Numbered from the stretch's first letter, positions 45,025 to 55,741 are shown. The stretch is 64,000 nucleotides of DNA from CAKKQX01 sp963734595 (GCA_963734595.1 CAVTHV010000020.1:1-64000); one strand, 5' to 3'. The notes: a model not told the origin generated them from the sequence alone. Numbers and translations: made by a program.

Positions 45025-45813
45025 TCAAACACTCGTCAGGTGCGGCAGTTCCGCGCGCGGCGCCGGCAGACCCCACTCCGCGCCATAATCCACGCGCGCG
45101 AGGTAGAGGCCGGCGGCATCGAACGTCGGCGCTGCCCGCGCGCGATCACGGCTGGCCAGCACCTCCGCCAGCCACTGCGGCGGATGTTTGCCCTTGCCGA
45201 CGTATACCAGGCAGCCAATGATATTGCGTACCATGTGATGCAGGAAGGCGTTGGCGCACAAGTCGAAAACCACATAATCGCCGCGGCGTTCGATGTCGAG
45301 GCGGCGCAATTGCCGCACCGGACTGCGCGCCTGGCATTCGGCCGAGCGGAATGCACTGAAGTCATGCTCGCCGATCAGCCGTTGCGCTGCACCGCGCATC
45401 GCGTCGAGGTCGAGTGGCAGGTGAAACCAGCCTACTCTACCCCGGTCCACGGCCGGCCGCACCGCATGATTCAACAGCACATAGCGGTAGCGGCGGCCAA
45501 GCGCCGAATAGCGCGCATGAAAGCGCTCGTCGACCACCCTGGCCCAGGTCACTGCGAGCGCGGGGGGCAGCAGCGCATTGGTGCCGCGTACCCACGCCGA
45601 TTCGGGACGCACCGCCGCGGTATCAAAATGCACCACCTGGGCGAGCGCATGCACGCCGGCATCGGTGCGGCCGGCACAGATCGTCGCGACCTGCTCGCCG
45701 GCAATCTGCGCCAGCGCCTGCTCGAGCCTGTCCTGCGCGGCACAGCCGGCCGGCTGCGTCTGCCAGCCGCAGAAATTGCTGCCGTCGTATTCGATACCCA
45801 GCGCGACTCTCAC
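45025..45813 (-). CDS. truA: tRNA pseudouridine(38-40) synthase
   Basis: Forms pseudouridine in the tRNA anticodon arm. 262 residues. The N-terminus is RVALGIEYDGSNFCGWQTQP, the catalytic Asp is in CAGRTDAGVHALAQVVHFD, and the C-terminal domain has AFLHHMVRNIIGCLVYVGKG. Intact. It lies between fimV and trpF, a conserved betaproteobacterial order. Confidence 0.95.
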   Translation of the reverse strand: MRVALGIEYDGSNFCGWQTQPAGCAAQDRLEQALAQIAGEQVATICAGRTDAGVHALAQVVHFDTAAVRPESAWVRGTNALLPPALAVTWARVVDERFHARYSALGRRYRYVLLNHAVRPAVDRGRVGWFHLPLDLDAMRGAAQRLIGEHDFSAFRSAECQARSPVRQLRRLDIERRGDYVVFDLCANAFLHHMVRNIIGCLVYVGKGKHPPQWLAEVLASRDRARAAPTFDAAGLYLARVDYGAEWGLPAPRAELPHLTSV

Positions 45814-45933
45814 ACACTCCCCTGCCAGAGCTCATTAAACAAAAACCGGAACCAATTAGACCATGAACTTGAAAAATCCGGTAAATCCTGTTTTTGAATC
45901 CTGCCAATGCCGTAGGTTGCCTTTTAGCCCCAT

Positions 45934-45968
45934 AAAAACAAAACCGCGACAGCCAGGCTGCCGCGGTT
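45934..45968 (-). terminator. Rho-independent terminator of fimV
   Basis: On the minus strand the stem AACCGCG...CGCGGTT is extended by GCAGC/GCTG, followed by TTTTGTTTTT. It lies 23 bases after the fimV stop and splits the long gene run into at least two transcripts. Confidence 0.85.
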
Positions 45969-45990
45969 ATCTGTTCCGGAACCCGAAGAA

Positions 45991-48543
45991 TCAGCTCAGG
46001 TTTTGCAGCAGTTTCTTGGCTTCCGTCTGCTGCCCGGAATCGCCTTCCTTGATCACTTCCTGCAGGATCTCCTTGGCGCCATCCTTGTCCCCCATTTCCT
46101 GGTAGGCCTTGGCCAGATCGAATTTGGTTTGGACATCATCCCAATGGGCGCCTTTTCCACCTTCTGCGGGCTCGGCACCAGACATCGTCTTGTCATCGAG
46201 GTTCAGATTGATGTCGCCAAGGTCGAGCTTGAAATCCGTTCCCGCGCCCGCATCGCCCTTTGCTGTCGACGCGTCTCCAGCCTTCGAATCCGGCGTGCCG
46301 GCGTCAGGCAATTCGATGTTGAAATCGATCACACTATTGGTGGCGTCGGCAGGCGAATGGGCTTCGAGAGAAATATCGGTGGCCGTGGCCGTTGACGAAC
46401 CCGCCTCCGGAATTTCGAGCGAGAAGTCTGGCATCAGGGTCGCGGTAGCCGCGCCTCCCGCTTTTTCGGCTTCGCCGGCGATCGCTTGCATTTGCCCCGG
46501 TTCCATCATTATGGTGCGTTCCGTTCGCGGCTCTTGCGCCACGACCGGCTCGAAGGAAATATCCGTCGCCGTCGCACTGCCACCTGTCGTCACGCCGAGA
46601 TCGAAATCGAGATCGGACCCGGCGGCGGCTTCGGCCGGGGGTGGCTGCATCGCACTGGCCGCATCCTTGCCTGCCGCATACAATGCATTGCCCGGATCGA
46701 GCACGTAACCCATCGCCGCGGCCTTCAGCCAATTCTCTCCCTGCCCTGCCGTGAGCTTGTTGAATCCGCTGGCGATCCCATTAAACGCGGCCTTGTCCTT
46801 GCGCCCGGCATAGATTTCGAGCAGCTTCAGCTGGACGTCTTCGCGGATAGGGTTCCTGGTCAGCGCATCCTTGAGAATCTCCTCGGCCTGCGCATCGCGG
46901 CCATAGGCAATATAGACCTCGGCCTCAGCCAGTGGATCAACTTCGTCGGTCGGTGCCGCCGGCGCTGTGGTCTCGGTCACCGGCGCCGCCGCGGCCACGG
47001 CCGCTGCACCGGAAACTTTCCCGACATCTTTACCCAGCGTCGGCGCGGACTTTTTTACGGGGGCCTCTTCCGCTTCCGCCTGCGAACGGCGGCGCCGCAC
47101 TGCCCAGTAGCCAAGGCCGCCGAGCAGAATTGCCGCGCCTCCACCAAGCAGCGGGAGATTGTCCATCACCGTATTCATCAAATCCGGCTCGGGCGGTGCA
47201 ACCACTTTCGGCTTGGGCGCGGGCTTGGGCTTCGGTTTCGCTTCCGCCGCCGGCTTGGCCGGCGGCGCGGCGGCTTTCGATTCATCCTTCTTCACAGGAG
47301 CAGGAGCGGCACCCGTTGCCGGTGCAGGCGCTGTTTCAGGTTTGGCTGCTCCGACCGCCGGCTGAGGTGCGGGTTTCGGCGCCTCCGGCTTGGCCGCCGC
47401 AGTTTCCGGTTTCTGCCCCGGCTTTGCCTCGGCCTTCTGTTGGGCGGCCGCCATGGCCGGGCTCTTGATGGCGAGCAGGCGTTGCATGTCCTGAATGTTT
47501 TTTTCCAGCTGGGCGATGCGCTCGTTGGCCTCGGTCAGCGCTTTCTCGCGGGCAATGGCCTCTTCTTCCAGCGTGCGCAAACGGTCGCCCGGCTTGCCGG
47601 TGCCTTTGGCACCCTTGGGCGGCTCGCCCTTGGACAGGCGCACGACATCTTTCGCCCCGCCCGCAGCGGCCTGATCTTCGACCCGGGTCGTAATTTTGCC
47701 GCTCGCTGCAGCACGCGATTCCGGCGCAGTGGCGGCATTATCGGCAAGTTTCCTGCGGTAGGCGTTCCAGTCGGCTGCCTGCACCCGTATTTCCTTGGCC
47801 GCTTCCCGCTGCGGCATCGCCGCCAATTCCTCTTTTTCCGGCACGCGCAGGATCTTGCCGGTCTTCATGCGGTTCATGTTCTTCTCGAACGCACTGGGAT
47901 TGCTGCGGTAAAGACCAACCAGCATCTGTTCCAGGGTCACCCCGTCGGGTTTGATGCTGTCGGCAATCTTGTACAGGGTTTCGCCGCGCTTTATCGGGCC
48001 GTAATCTTTGCCGCCCATTGCCGTCGGCGCAGCAACGGCAGGCCTCTCGGCCGGGACTGCCGCGACCGGAGGCGTCTCGGGCGTCGTTATCGGACGGGCT
48101 TCGGGCAGGGTGGCTGGCGCAGGCGCAGCAGCCGCTGCCGTTCCATATCCGGGCGGATCGATCAACGCAGTGTACTCACGCGTGATGCGCCCCGAAGCCC
48201 AGCTGAGCTCGACCATGATGTCGATGAAAGGCTCATTGACGGGGCGGCTGGTCGTGGCCTTGATATAAGGCCGGCCGTCGGGCCGCTTTTCAATGTTCAG
48301 GCGCAAGCCGACCAATGCCGGGCCGTATTGCAGATTCGCCTGCTTGTACGCGTCGGGAGATGCAAGGCGAGCGGCTAGCGTGGTGAGTTCATCCTTTTCC
48401 ACCGCTACCAGCTCAATTTCCGCGTTAAGCGGTTGACCCAGCGACGATAGTACGGAGAGCTTCCCAAGCCCGGCTGCGTCTGCAACCCATGGCATCAGCA
48501 GGAAAATCGCCAATACCCAGTGTTTCAGAGTGATAGTGCGCAC
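45991..48543 (-). CDS. fimV: FimV/HubP-type polar landmark membrane protein
   Basis: Inner-membrane peptidoglycan-binding protein that organises type IV pili and polarity in Pseudomonas. Start GTG 48543 after AAAGGGTGG. It has a signal-like N-terminus, a FimV N-terminal domain (LGKLSVLSSLGQPLNAEIEL), a LysM-like module (IKRGETLYKIADSI), a coiled coil (EANERIAQLEKNIQDMQRLL), an Ala/Pro/Lys-rich linker, one membrane helix (LPLLGGGAAILLGGLGYWAV), an acidic repeat-poor cytoplasmic part and a C-terminal TPR-like FimV domain (FDLAKAYQEMGDKDGAKEIL). 850 residues, intact over 2.5 kb. Confidence 0.9.
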   Translation of the reverse strand: MRTITLKHWVLAIFLLMPWVADAAGLGKLSVLSSLGQPLNAEIELVAVEKDELTTLAARLASPDAYKQANLQYGPALVGLRLNIEKRPDGRPYIKATTSRPVNEPFIDIMVELSWASGRITREYTALIDPPGYGTAAAAAPAPATLPEARPITTPETPPVAAVPAERPAVAAPTAMGGKDYGPIKRGETLYKIADSIKPDGVTLEQMLVGLYRSNPSAFEKNMNRMKTGKILRVPEKEELAAMPQREAAKEIRVQAADWNAYRRKLADNAATAPESRAAASGKITTRVEDQAAAGGAKDVVRLSKGEPPKGAKGTGKPGDRLRTLEEEAIAREKALTEANERIAQLEKNIQDMQRLLAIKSPAMAAAQQKAEAKPGQKPETAAAKPEAPKPAPQPAVGAAKPETAPAPATGAAPAPVKKDESKAAAPPAKPAAEAKPKPKPAPKPKVVAPPEPDLMNTVMDNLPLLGGGAAILLGGLGYWAVRRRRSQAEAEEAPVKKSAPTLGKDVGKVSGAAAVAAAAPVTETTAPAAPTDEVDPLAEAEVYIAYGRDAQAEEILKDALTRNPIREDVQLKLLEIYAGRKDKAAFNGIASGFNKLTAGQGENWLKAAAMGYVLDPGNALYAAGKDAASAMQPPPAEAAAGSDLDFDLGVTTGGSATATDISFEPVVAQEPRTERTIMMEPGQMQAIAGEAEKAGGAATATLMPDFSLEIPEAGSSTATATDISLEAHSPADATNSVIDFNIELPDAGTPDSKAGDASTAKGDAGAGTDFKLDLGDINLNLDDKTMSGAEPAEGGKGAHWDDVQTKFDLAKAYQEMGDKDGAKEILQEVIKEGDSGQQTEAKKLLQNLS

Positions 48544-48580
48544 AACGCCACCCTTTGGGTTAATTTTTAGGGATAATAAA

Positions 48581-48600
48581 GCTAACATCAAACAGTTAGC
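48581..48600. promoter_or_regulatory. Dyad in the fimV leader
   Basis: GCTAAC / GTTAGC, 6-bp perfect arms with an 8-base spacer, 38 bases before the fimV start in an AT-rich stretch. Possible regulator site or leader hairpin. The remaining asd-fimV gap (48601-48809) shows no gene or clear signal. Confidence 0.35.
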
Positions 48601-48809
48601 GATGCAAGCTAATATTACCTCTGACATTACGCCTTGATCCGACTATTTTTAATCAAATTTCAGCAAGATAGCCCGAATCGTTGCCCCTGAGGTTTACATG
48701 CGGGGACAGCGTATCGGAAATGGCACAACGGACCAGCCCATCCGGTTAAGGTCCGGTTTTCCGACATCCCAACGGCATAAGGCAGCCCAAAACCGCGGCA
48801 GGACTGCCG

Positions 48810-49928
48810 CTAGACGCCAGTTTCCAGCAAAACGCGCAGCATCCGGCGCAGCGGCTCGGCTGCGCCCCACAGCAACTGGTCGCCGACGGTAAATGCCGCA
48901 AGGTAGTCACCGCCCATCGGCAGCTTGCGCAGCCGGCCGACCGGCACCGACAAGTTACCGGTCACCGCCGCCGGGGTGAGTTCCTTCAGCGAGGCCTCGC
49001 GCTGGTTGGGGATCACTTTCACCCAGTCGTTCGCGGATGCCAGTATGCGTTCTATTTCAGCCAGCGGCAGGTCGCGCTTGAGTTTTACGGTCAATGCCTG
49101 GCTGTGGCAGCGCATGGCACCGATGCGCACGCAGATGCCGTCGACCGGGATCGGATTGTCGCTGCGACCCAGTATCTTGTTGGTTTCCGCCATGCCTTTC
49201 CATTCTTCGCGGCTCTGGCCGTTGCCCAGGTCCTTGTCGATCCACGGCAGCAGACTGCCCGCCAGCGGAAAACCGAAATGTTCGGCCGGGAAATCCTTGC
49301 GGCGCAGGGTGTCGGCGACCGTCCGGTCGATGTCGAGAATCGCCGACGCCGGGTCGTCCAGCAGCCGCCTGGCCGAATCGTGAACCACACCCATTTGCTG
49401 CACCAGTTCGCGCATGTTCTGCGCACCGGCACCGGACGCCGCCTGATAGGTCATCGCCGTCATCCACTCCACCAGCCCGGCCTTGAACAGCCCGCCCATC
49501 GCCATCAGCATCAGGCTCACCGTGCAGTTGCCGCCGATGTAGTTCTTCACGCCACTGGCGAGCGCGCCTTTGATCACGTCCATATTGACCGGATCGAGGA
49601 TGATGACCGCGTCCTTTTGCATGCGCAGCGCCGAGGCGGCGTCGATCCAGTAGCCGTTCCAGCCGGCGGCGCGCAACTTGGGATAAATCTCGTTGGTATA
49701 GTCGCCGCCCTGGCACGAAATCAGGACGTCCATTGCAGTCAGTTCGCCGATATTGCGCGCATCTTTGACTGCCGTTGCCGCCTTGCCGACGGCCGGGCCC
49801 TTGCCGCCGGCCTGCGAAGTCGAAAAGAAAACAGGATCGATCAGATCGAAGTCGCGTTCCGCCTGCATGCGCTGCATCAGCACCGAGCCCACCATGCCGC
49901 GCCATCCAATCAAGCCTACCCTTTTCAT
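48810..49928 (-). CDS. asd: Aspartate-semialdehyde dehydrogenase
   Basis: NADP-dependent reduction of aspartyl phosphate in the Lys/Met/Thr pathways. 372 residues, intact. The N-terminus is KRVGLIGWRGMVGSVLMQRM; the nucleophile Cys is in NYIGGNCTVSLMLMA; RIGAMRCHSQALTVKL carries the Arg/His pair. It lies 30 bases after leuB on the same strand. Confidence 0.96.
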   Translation of the reverse strand: MKRVGLIGWRGMVGSVLMQRMQAERDFDLIDPVFFSTSQAGGKGPAVGKAATAVKDARNIGELTAMDVLISCQGGDYTNEIYPKLRAAGWNGYWIDAASALRMQKDAVIILDPVNMDVIKGALASGVKNYIGGNCTVSLMLMAMGGLFKAGLVEWMTAMTYQAASGAGAQNMRELVQQMGVVHDSARRLLDDPASAILDIDRTVADTLRRKDFPAEHFGFPLAGSLLPWIDKDLGNGQSREEWKGMAETNKILGRSDNPIPVDGICVRIGAMRCHSQALTVKLKRDLPLAEIERILASANDWVKVIPNQREASLKELTPAAVTGNLSVPVGRLRKLPMGGDYLAAFTVGDQLLWGAAEPLRRMLRVLLETGV

Positions 49929-49958
49929 GCTTATTCCTTTAAAAACAACGTATTATGT

Positions 49959-51028
49959 TTAAAGTGCCGCAACGACCGCGTCACCCATTTCCCGGGTTCC
50001 GACTTTTTGGGCGCCAGCTTCGAATATATCCGCCGTGCGGTAACCCTGCGCCAACACTTTTTTCACCGCGCCTTCGATGCGGCGCGCCCACGCTTCCTGG
50101 TTGAACGTATAACGCAGCATCATCGCTGCCGACAGTATCGTCGCCAAGCGGATTCGCGATGTTTTTGCCGGCGATGTCGGGCGCCGAACCGTGTATCGGT
50201 TCGTAGAGACCCTTGCCGCCGGCATCGAGCGAAGCCGAGGGCAGCATGCCGATCGAACCGGTCAGCATCGAGGCCTCATCCGACAGAATGTCGCCGAACA
50301 TGTTGCCGGTCACGATGACATCGAACTGTTTCGGTGCGCGCACCAGCTGCATCGCCGCGTTGTCGACGTACATGTGCGACAACTCGACCTGCGGATATTT
50401 TTTCCCGAGTCCCGTCACGACCTCGCGCCACAGCCGGCTCGTCTCCAGCACGTTTTCCTTGTCCACCGAGCACAACTTTTTGTTGCGCTTGAGCGCCGTC
50501 TGGAAACCGACTTCGGCGATGCGCACGATTTCGGACTCGGCGTAGTGCATGGTGTCGAAGCCCTCGCGCTCGCCCGCGGCATTGGTGCGCCGGCCGCGCG
50601 GCTCGCCGAAGTAAATGTCGCCGGTGAGTTCGCGGATGATCACGATGTCGAGTCCCGACACCACTTCAGGTTTGAGCGTCGATGCGCCGACCAGTTCCGG
50701 GTAGAGCAGCGCCGGCCGCAAATTGGCGAACGAGTCCCAGTTCCTTGCGGATGCGCAAGTATCCCCTGCTCCGGGACGCTGCGGCCGCGGCAAGCGCATC
50801 GTATTTCGGTCCGCCGACCGCACCGCACAGCACCGCGTCGGCCTCGCGCGCGAGCTTCAGCGTCGATGCCGGCAACGGATCGCCGTGCGCGTCATAACCT
50901 GCGCCGCCGAACGGCGCCGCTTCGAGCTCGACCTTGAGCCCGTCCGTTGCCAGTGCCTTGAGCACCCTGACGGCCTGGTCGACGATTTCCGGGCCGATGC
51001 CGTCGCCGGCCAATACTGCGATTTTCAT
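49959..51028 (-). CDS. leuB: 3-isopropylmalate dehydrogenase (two frameshifts)
   Basis: Third step of leucine synthesis. MKIAVLAGDGIGPEIVDQAV start, VVSGLDIVIIRELTGDIYFG (the LeuB-type motif), VTGNMFGDILSDEASML and PIHGSAPDIAGKNIANPL. Extra bases near 50733 and 50150; corrected length 355. It follows leuD after an 89-base gap in which I see no clear signal. Confidence 0.95.
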
Positions 51029-51117
51029 TCGAAATTCCAAAGATTAGCCACAGAGAGCACAGAGAAAAATCAAAAAATCGGCTTGGAACGTCTCTGTGTT
51101 CGCTGCGGCGATGGTTT

Positions 51118-51759
51118 TCAGTCAAATAACCATGGTTGATGCTGGCGGTGGCCGGTTTCGAACGCCTTGATCTTGTCGGCGTGCTCGAGCGTAAGGCCGA
51201 TATCGTCGAGCCCGTTCAGAATGCAGTGCTTGCGGAACGGATCGATGTCGAATTTGAAATTTTCGCCGCCCGGCGTGGTCACCGTCTGCTGCTCGAGATC
51301 GATCGCCAGACGGTAGCCCGGCGTCGAGCCTCGGCTTCCTTGAACATCTGGTCGACGATTTTGGCGTCGAGCCGGATCAGCACCAGGCCGTTCTTGAGGC
51401 TGTTGTTGAAGAAGATGTCGGCGAAGCTCGGCGCGATCACCGCCATGAAGCCGTACTGCAGCAGCGCCCACGGCGCGTGCTCGCGCGAGGAGCCGCAGCC
51501 GAAGTTCTCGCGCGCGAGCAGGATCTGCGCGCCCCGGTAGCGCGGCTGGTTCAGCACGAATTCCGCGATTGAGCGGACGCTTGCTGTTGTCCATGCCCGG
51601 CTCGCCATGGTCGAGATAGCGCCACTCGTCGAACAGGTTGGGCCCGAACCCGGTGCGCTTGATCGACTTCAGGAACTGCTTGGGGATGATCGCGTCGGTG
51701 TCGACATTGGCGCGGTCGAGCGGCGCCACCAGACCTTCGCGCGATTGAAATTTTTCCAT
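51118..51759 (-). CDS. leuD: 3-isopropylmalate dehydratase small subunit (frameshifted)
   Basis: Swivel-domain subunit of isopropylmalate isomerase. EGLVAPLDRANVDTDAIIPK, FLKSIKRTGFGPNLFDEW, GAQILLARENFGCGSSREHA and the end HQPWLFD. One extra base near 51572 and two near 51330; the corrected protein is 212 residues. It abuts the entericidin-like gene. Confidence 0.94.
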   Translation of the reverse strand: MEKFQSREGLVAPLDRANVDTDAIIPKQFLKSIKRTGFGPNLFDEWRYLDHGEPGMDNSKRPLNRGIRAEPAALPGRADPARARELRLRLLARARAVGAAAVRLHGGDRAELRRHLLQQQPQERPGADPARRQNRRPDVQGSRGSTPGYRLAIDLEQQTVTTPGGENFKFDIDPFRKHCILNGLDDIGLTLEHADKIKAFETGHRQHQPWLFD

Positions 51760-51760
51760 G

Positions 51761-51889
51761 TTACTTGTCGGACCTTTTCTGAATCGCCTCGCCTGCCTTT
51801 TCCATGTCCTGACCGAAGCCGCGCATGGTATTGCAGCCGGCCAAAGCGACCACCAGCACAGCAAGCGCCAGAACCGCAAATCGTTTCAT
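51761..51889 (-). CDS. Entericidin-like small lipoprotein
   Basis: 42 residues: MKRFAVLALAVLVVALAGC signal with lipobox LAGC, then a short amphipathic helix (NTMRGFGQDMEKAGEAIQ). GGGAG stands 6 bases before the ATG. This is the EcnA/EcnB pattern; entericidins act as a toxin/antidote pair in E. coli but the role in betaproteobacteria is not clear. It sits between leuC and leuD (11 bases after leuC, 1 base before leuD). Confidence 0.85.
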   Translation of the reverse strand: MKRFAVLALAVLVVALAGCNTMRGFGQDMEKAGEAIQKRSDK

Positions 51890-51900
51890 CGTAACTCCCA

Positions 51901-53322
51901 TCAATTGAAATTGCGCACGTCCACAAAATGTCCCGCAATCGCGGCGGCCGCGGCCATCGCCGGGCTCACCAGATGCGTCCTGCCGCCGGGGCCCTGGCGT
52001 CCTTCGAAATTGCGGTTCGAAGTCGACGCGCAGCGCTCGCCCGGCGACAACTGGTCTTCGTTCATGCCGAGGCACATCGAGCAGCCCGGTTCGCGCCATT
52101 CGAAACCCGGCCTCGGTGAAAATCTTGTCCAGCCCTTCTTTCTCCGCCTGCGCCTTGACCAGCCCCGAGCCGGGAACGACCATGGCCAGCTTGACGCTGG
52201 CCGCGACATTCTTGCCCTTCGCCACCGCGGCCGCGGCGCGCAGATCCTCGATGCGCGAATTGGTGCAGGCGCCGATGAACACCTTGTCGAGCCTGATCTC
52301 GGTGATCGGCGTGTTGGGCTTGAGATCCATGTAATTGAGCGCGCGCTCCATCCACTCGCGCTGCACCGGGTCTTTTTCCTGCGCCGGATCGGGCACCTTG
52401 CCGCCAACGGTCGTCACCATCTGCGGCGAGGTGCCCCACGTGACCTGCGGTTGAATGTCCTCGGCCTCGAGCGTCACCACCTTGTCGAACTTCGCGCCCG
52501 TCGTCGCTCTGCAGCGTGCGCCAGTAGGCGACCGCCTTGTCCCACAGCTCGCCGCGCGGCGCGAACTGTCTGCCCTTGACGTATTCGATGGTCTTGTCGT
52601 CGACCGCCACCATGCCGGTGCGGGCGCCGGCCTCGATCGCCATGTTGCAAACGGTCATGCGGCCTTCCATCGACAGCGCGCGCATGGCGCTGCCGGCAAA
52701 CTCGATCGCGTATCCGGTGCCGCCGGCGGTGCCGATCTTGCCGATCACCGCGAGCACGATGTCCTTGGCCGTCACGCCCGCGCCCAGTTTGCCGTCGACC
52801 ACGATCTGCATGCTCTTCGACTTTTTCATCACCAGGCACTGCGTGGCGAGCACGTGCTCGACTTCGGACTGGTGCCGATGCCGAAAGCCAGGCAGCGAAC
52901 GCGCCGTGCGTGCTGGTGTGCGAATCGCCGCATACCACCGTCATGCCGGGCAGCGTCGCGCCCTGCTCCGGCCCGATCACGTGCACGATGCCCTGCCGCT
53001 TGTCGAGGAACGGAAAGTAGGCCTTGGCGCCGAATGCCTTGATGTTCTGGTCGAGCGTCTCGACCTGCAGCCTCGACACCAGATCCGTGATGCCATCGAT
53101 CCCCTTGTCCCAGTTCCGGGTAGGCGTGTTGTGATCGGCGGTCGCCACGATCGAATCCACCCGCCACGGCTTGCGCCCGGCGAGTTTCAGACCTTCATAG
53201 GCCTGCGGGCTGGTGACTTCGTGCACCAGATGGCGGTCGATGTAAATCAGCGCGGTGCCGTCCTTTTCCTCGTGAACGAGGTGACTGTCCCACAGTTTGT
53301 CGTAGAGGGTTTTGGCCATCAT
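51901..53322 (-). CDS. leuC: 3-isopropylmalate dehydratase large subunit (frameshifted)
   Basis: [4Fe-4S] subunit of isopropylmalate isomerase. MAKTLYDKLWDSHLVHEE, TVVCGDSHTSTHGAFAA, VFIGACTNSRIEDLRAA (cluster Cys) and EPGCSMCLGMNEDQLSPGE. Frame changes near 52870-52900 (two), 52498 and 52105. One of these may be a lost base, because the conserved GALAFGIGTSE block is a base short. Corrected length about 471. The start overlaps the readable end of the MFS gene. Confidence 0.94.
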
Positions 53323-54555
53323 GTATGTTGCGTAACATCATGGAAACTTTGGATTATTGCATAATCGGCCCGACGCGGAACAGGGCGGATTTGGCGACGT
53401 GTTCGTCGCCTCATTCGTCCAAGGTGCAGTTTCCACCACACAATCATCATCCCGGCGAACGCGCACCCCGCCGCCAGCGAGAACGTCATCGCGGCGCCCA
53501 GCTGCGCCCAGGCGTAGCCGCTGGCCAGTCCGCCCAGCGTCCCGCCCAGGCCGAAGGCAAGGCTGCCGTAAATCGCCTGGCCGCGCGCCTGGTGCCGGCC
53601 GCGGAACATCTTGTGGATGACGCCGATCGCCGCGGCGTGAAATGAGCCGAAACGTTGCAGCGTGCAGGGTCTGCGCAAACAACAGCAGGGGCACGCTGTC
53701 GACGGCCCAGCCAATGATCAGAAATCGCACCACCGCCAGCGCGAAGCTCGCGATCAGGATCCGGCGCAGCGTGAACGCGCGATACAGATGCGGCATCCAG
53801 ATGAAGATTCCGATCTCGCAGATCACGCCGAGCGCCCACAGCCAGCCCGTCAGCGCCTTGCTGTAGCCATGATTGACGACGTGTATGGTGTAAAACGTGT
53901 AGTACGGGCCGTGCGCAGCCGCCATCAGCGCGCAAGCGGTGATCAGCGCGATGACCTCGGGCTTTTTTACGATATCCCATATCGGCTGCCGGTCGGTGGC
54001 GTGCGGCGGAACCGTTGCCTCGGGTATCTGCCAGCAGAAGGCAAGCATGCCCGCCATCAGCGCCACGATGATCCATAACAACACCCTGACCGGCACCCAG
54101 TCGAGCACATAGCCGATTGCGACCACCGCCACGATGAAACCGATCGAGCCCCATACCCGGATGCGGCCATAGCGCGCCGTATGTTCTCCCAGGTGCGACA
54201 ACGTCGTCGCCTCGACCAGCGGCAGCGCCGCGCTCCAGAAAAAAGTCATGGTCAGGAGCACGGTGAACAGCAGAGCAAACCCGCTGCCGGCGAACACGCC
54301 CAGAAAACTCAGCGTTCCCGCGACGCCAGCGAGCCGCGCGACACGGAGCCGGCCCGTGCCGCGGTCGGCGAGCCAGCCCCAGACGTGCGGCGCGACGATG
54401 CGCGACAGTTGCGGCAGCGACATCAGCACGCCGATCTCGACCGGGGAAATGCCCAGCGATTTCAGGTACAGGCTGAAAAACGGCGCGAACGCGCCGAGAT
54501 AGGCGAAGTAGAAAAAATAAAAACCGGCGAGACGCCGGTAGGGAAGGCCGTGCAT
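53319..54555 (-). CDS. MFS transporter, HcaT/nucleoside-symporter-like (frameshifted)
   Basis: Twelve-helix major facilitator of the MFS_1-like group: RLAGFYFFYFAYLGAFAPFF, FFSLYLKSLGISPVEIGVLM, PQLSRIVAPHVWGWLADRGT, FWSAALPLVEATTLSHLGEH. The frame breaks near 53650. With that single correction the protein ends at 53319 with a basic tail and an ATGA overlap with leuC; with one more extra base it would end KLHLDE at 53411 (380 residues, nearer the family length). Substrate unknown. It overlaps aroC. Confidence 0.8.
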
Positions 54556-55741
54556 CAATGCCGCGCCGACGCGTACGCTTCGTCAGGATCGGGATTTTCG
54601 GTCGCCGCGGCGCTCTTGAGCTTGTCGATCACCGACTTGCGGCGCGGCCGCCGGGATGCGCGGCGTCTCGCACGCGACATCGGCGTTCTGCGCGCGGTGG
54701 CGCAGCGCGTGGTCGATCAGCGTCAGCGCCATCATCGCCTCGCAGATCGGCGTCGCGCGGATGCCGACGCACGGATCGTGGCGGCCGTGGGTTTCGATCA
54801 GCGTCGGACGGCCCTGCGTGTCGATGGTGTGGCGCGCAAGGCGGATGCTCGACGTCGGCTTCACCGCGACGTTGACCACGATGTCCTGGCCGGTCGAGAT
54901 GCCGCCGAGGATGCCGCCGGCGTTGTTGGAGACGAAGCCCTGCGGCGTCATCTCGTCGGAATGCTCGGTGCCCTTCTGCCCGACCGCGGCGAAACCGGCG
55001 CCGATCTCGACGCCCTTCACCGCATTGATGCTCATCATGTTGTAACGCGAGATCGGCGTCGAGCTTGTCGTAGACCGGTTCGCCCCAGCCCACCGGCACG
55101 CCGCTGGCGACGGTCGTGATCTTCGCGCCGCACGGAATCCCCGGACTTGCGCAGCTTGTCCATGAATTCCTCGAGCTGCGGCACGATTTCCGCGTTGGGC
55201 GACAAAGAACGGATTGCCGCTCACCGCGTCCCACGACTTGAAGGGAATGACGACGGGCCCGAGCTGCGACATGTAGCCGCGGATCGCGACGCCGTATTTT
55301 TCGCGCAGCCATTTTCTGGCGATGGCGCCGGCAGCCACGCGCACCGCGGTCTCGCGCGCCGACTGGCGGCCGCCGCCGCGGTAATCGCGGATGCCGTATT
55401 TCTGCCAATAGGTGTAATCGGCATGCCCCGGCCGGAAGGTGTCCTTGATCTTGGAGTAATCCTTGCTGCGCTGGTCGGTATTGCGGATCAGCAAGCGCGA
55501 TCGGCGTGCCGGTGGTGACGCCTTCGAACACGCCGGAGAGAATCTCGACCTTGTCCTCTTCGCGCCGCTGCGTGACATGGCGCGACGTGCCCGGCTTGCG
55601 GCGGTCGAGTTCGGCCTGGATGTCGGCTTCGGTCAGCGCCAGGCCCGGCGGGCAGCCGTCGACCACGCAGCCGATCGCCGGCCCGTGGCTCTCGCCGAAC
55701 GAAGTCACGCAAAACAGCCTGCCTAAAGTGCTGCCGGACAT
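54555..55741 (-). CDS. aroC: Chorismate synthase (multiple frameshifts)
   Basis: FMN-dependent last step of the shikimate pathway. MSGSTLGRLFCVTSFGESHG start, ADIQAELDRRKPGTSRHVTQ, RPGHADYTYWQKYGIRDYRG, MSINAVKGVEIGAGFAAVGQ and SSIRLARHTIDTQG. About five extra bases, near 54644, 55057, 55137, 55201 and 55497; corrected length about 393 with a C-terminal extension (ENPDPDEAYASARH) beyond the usual 365. Stop and MFS start overlap. Confidence 0.93.
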
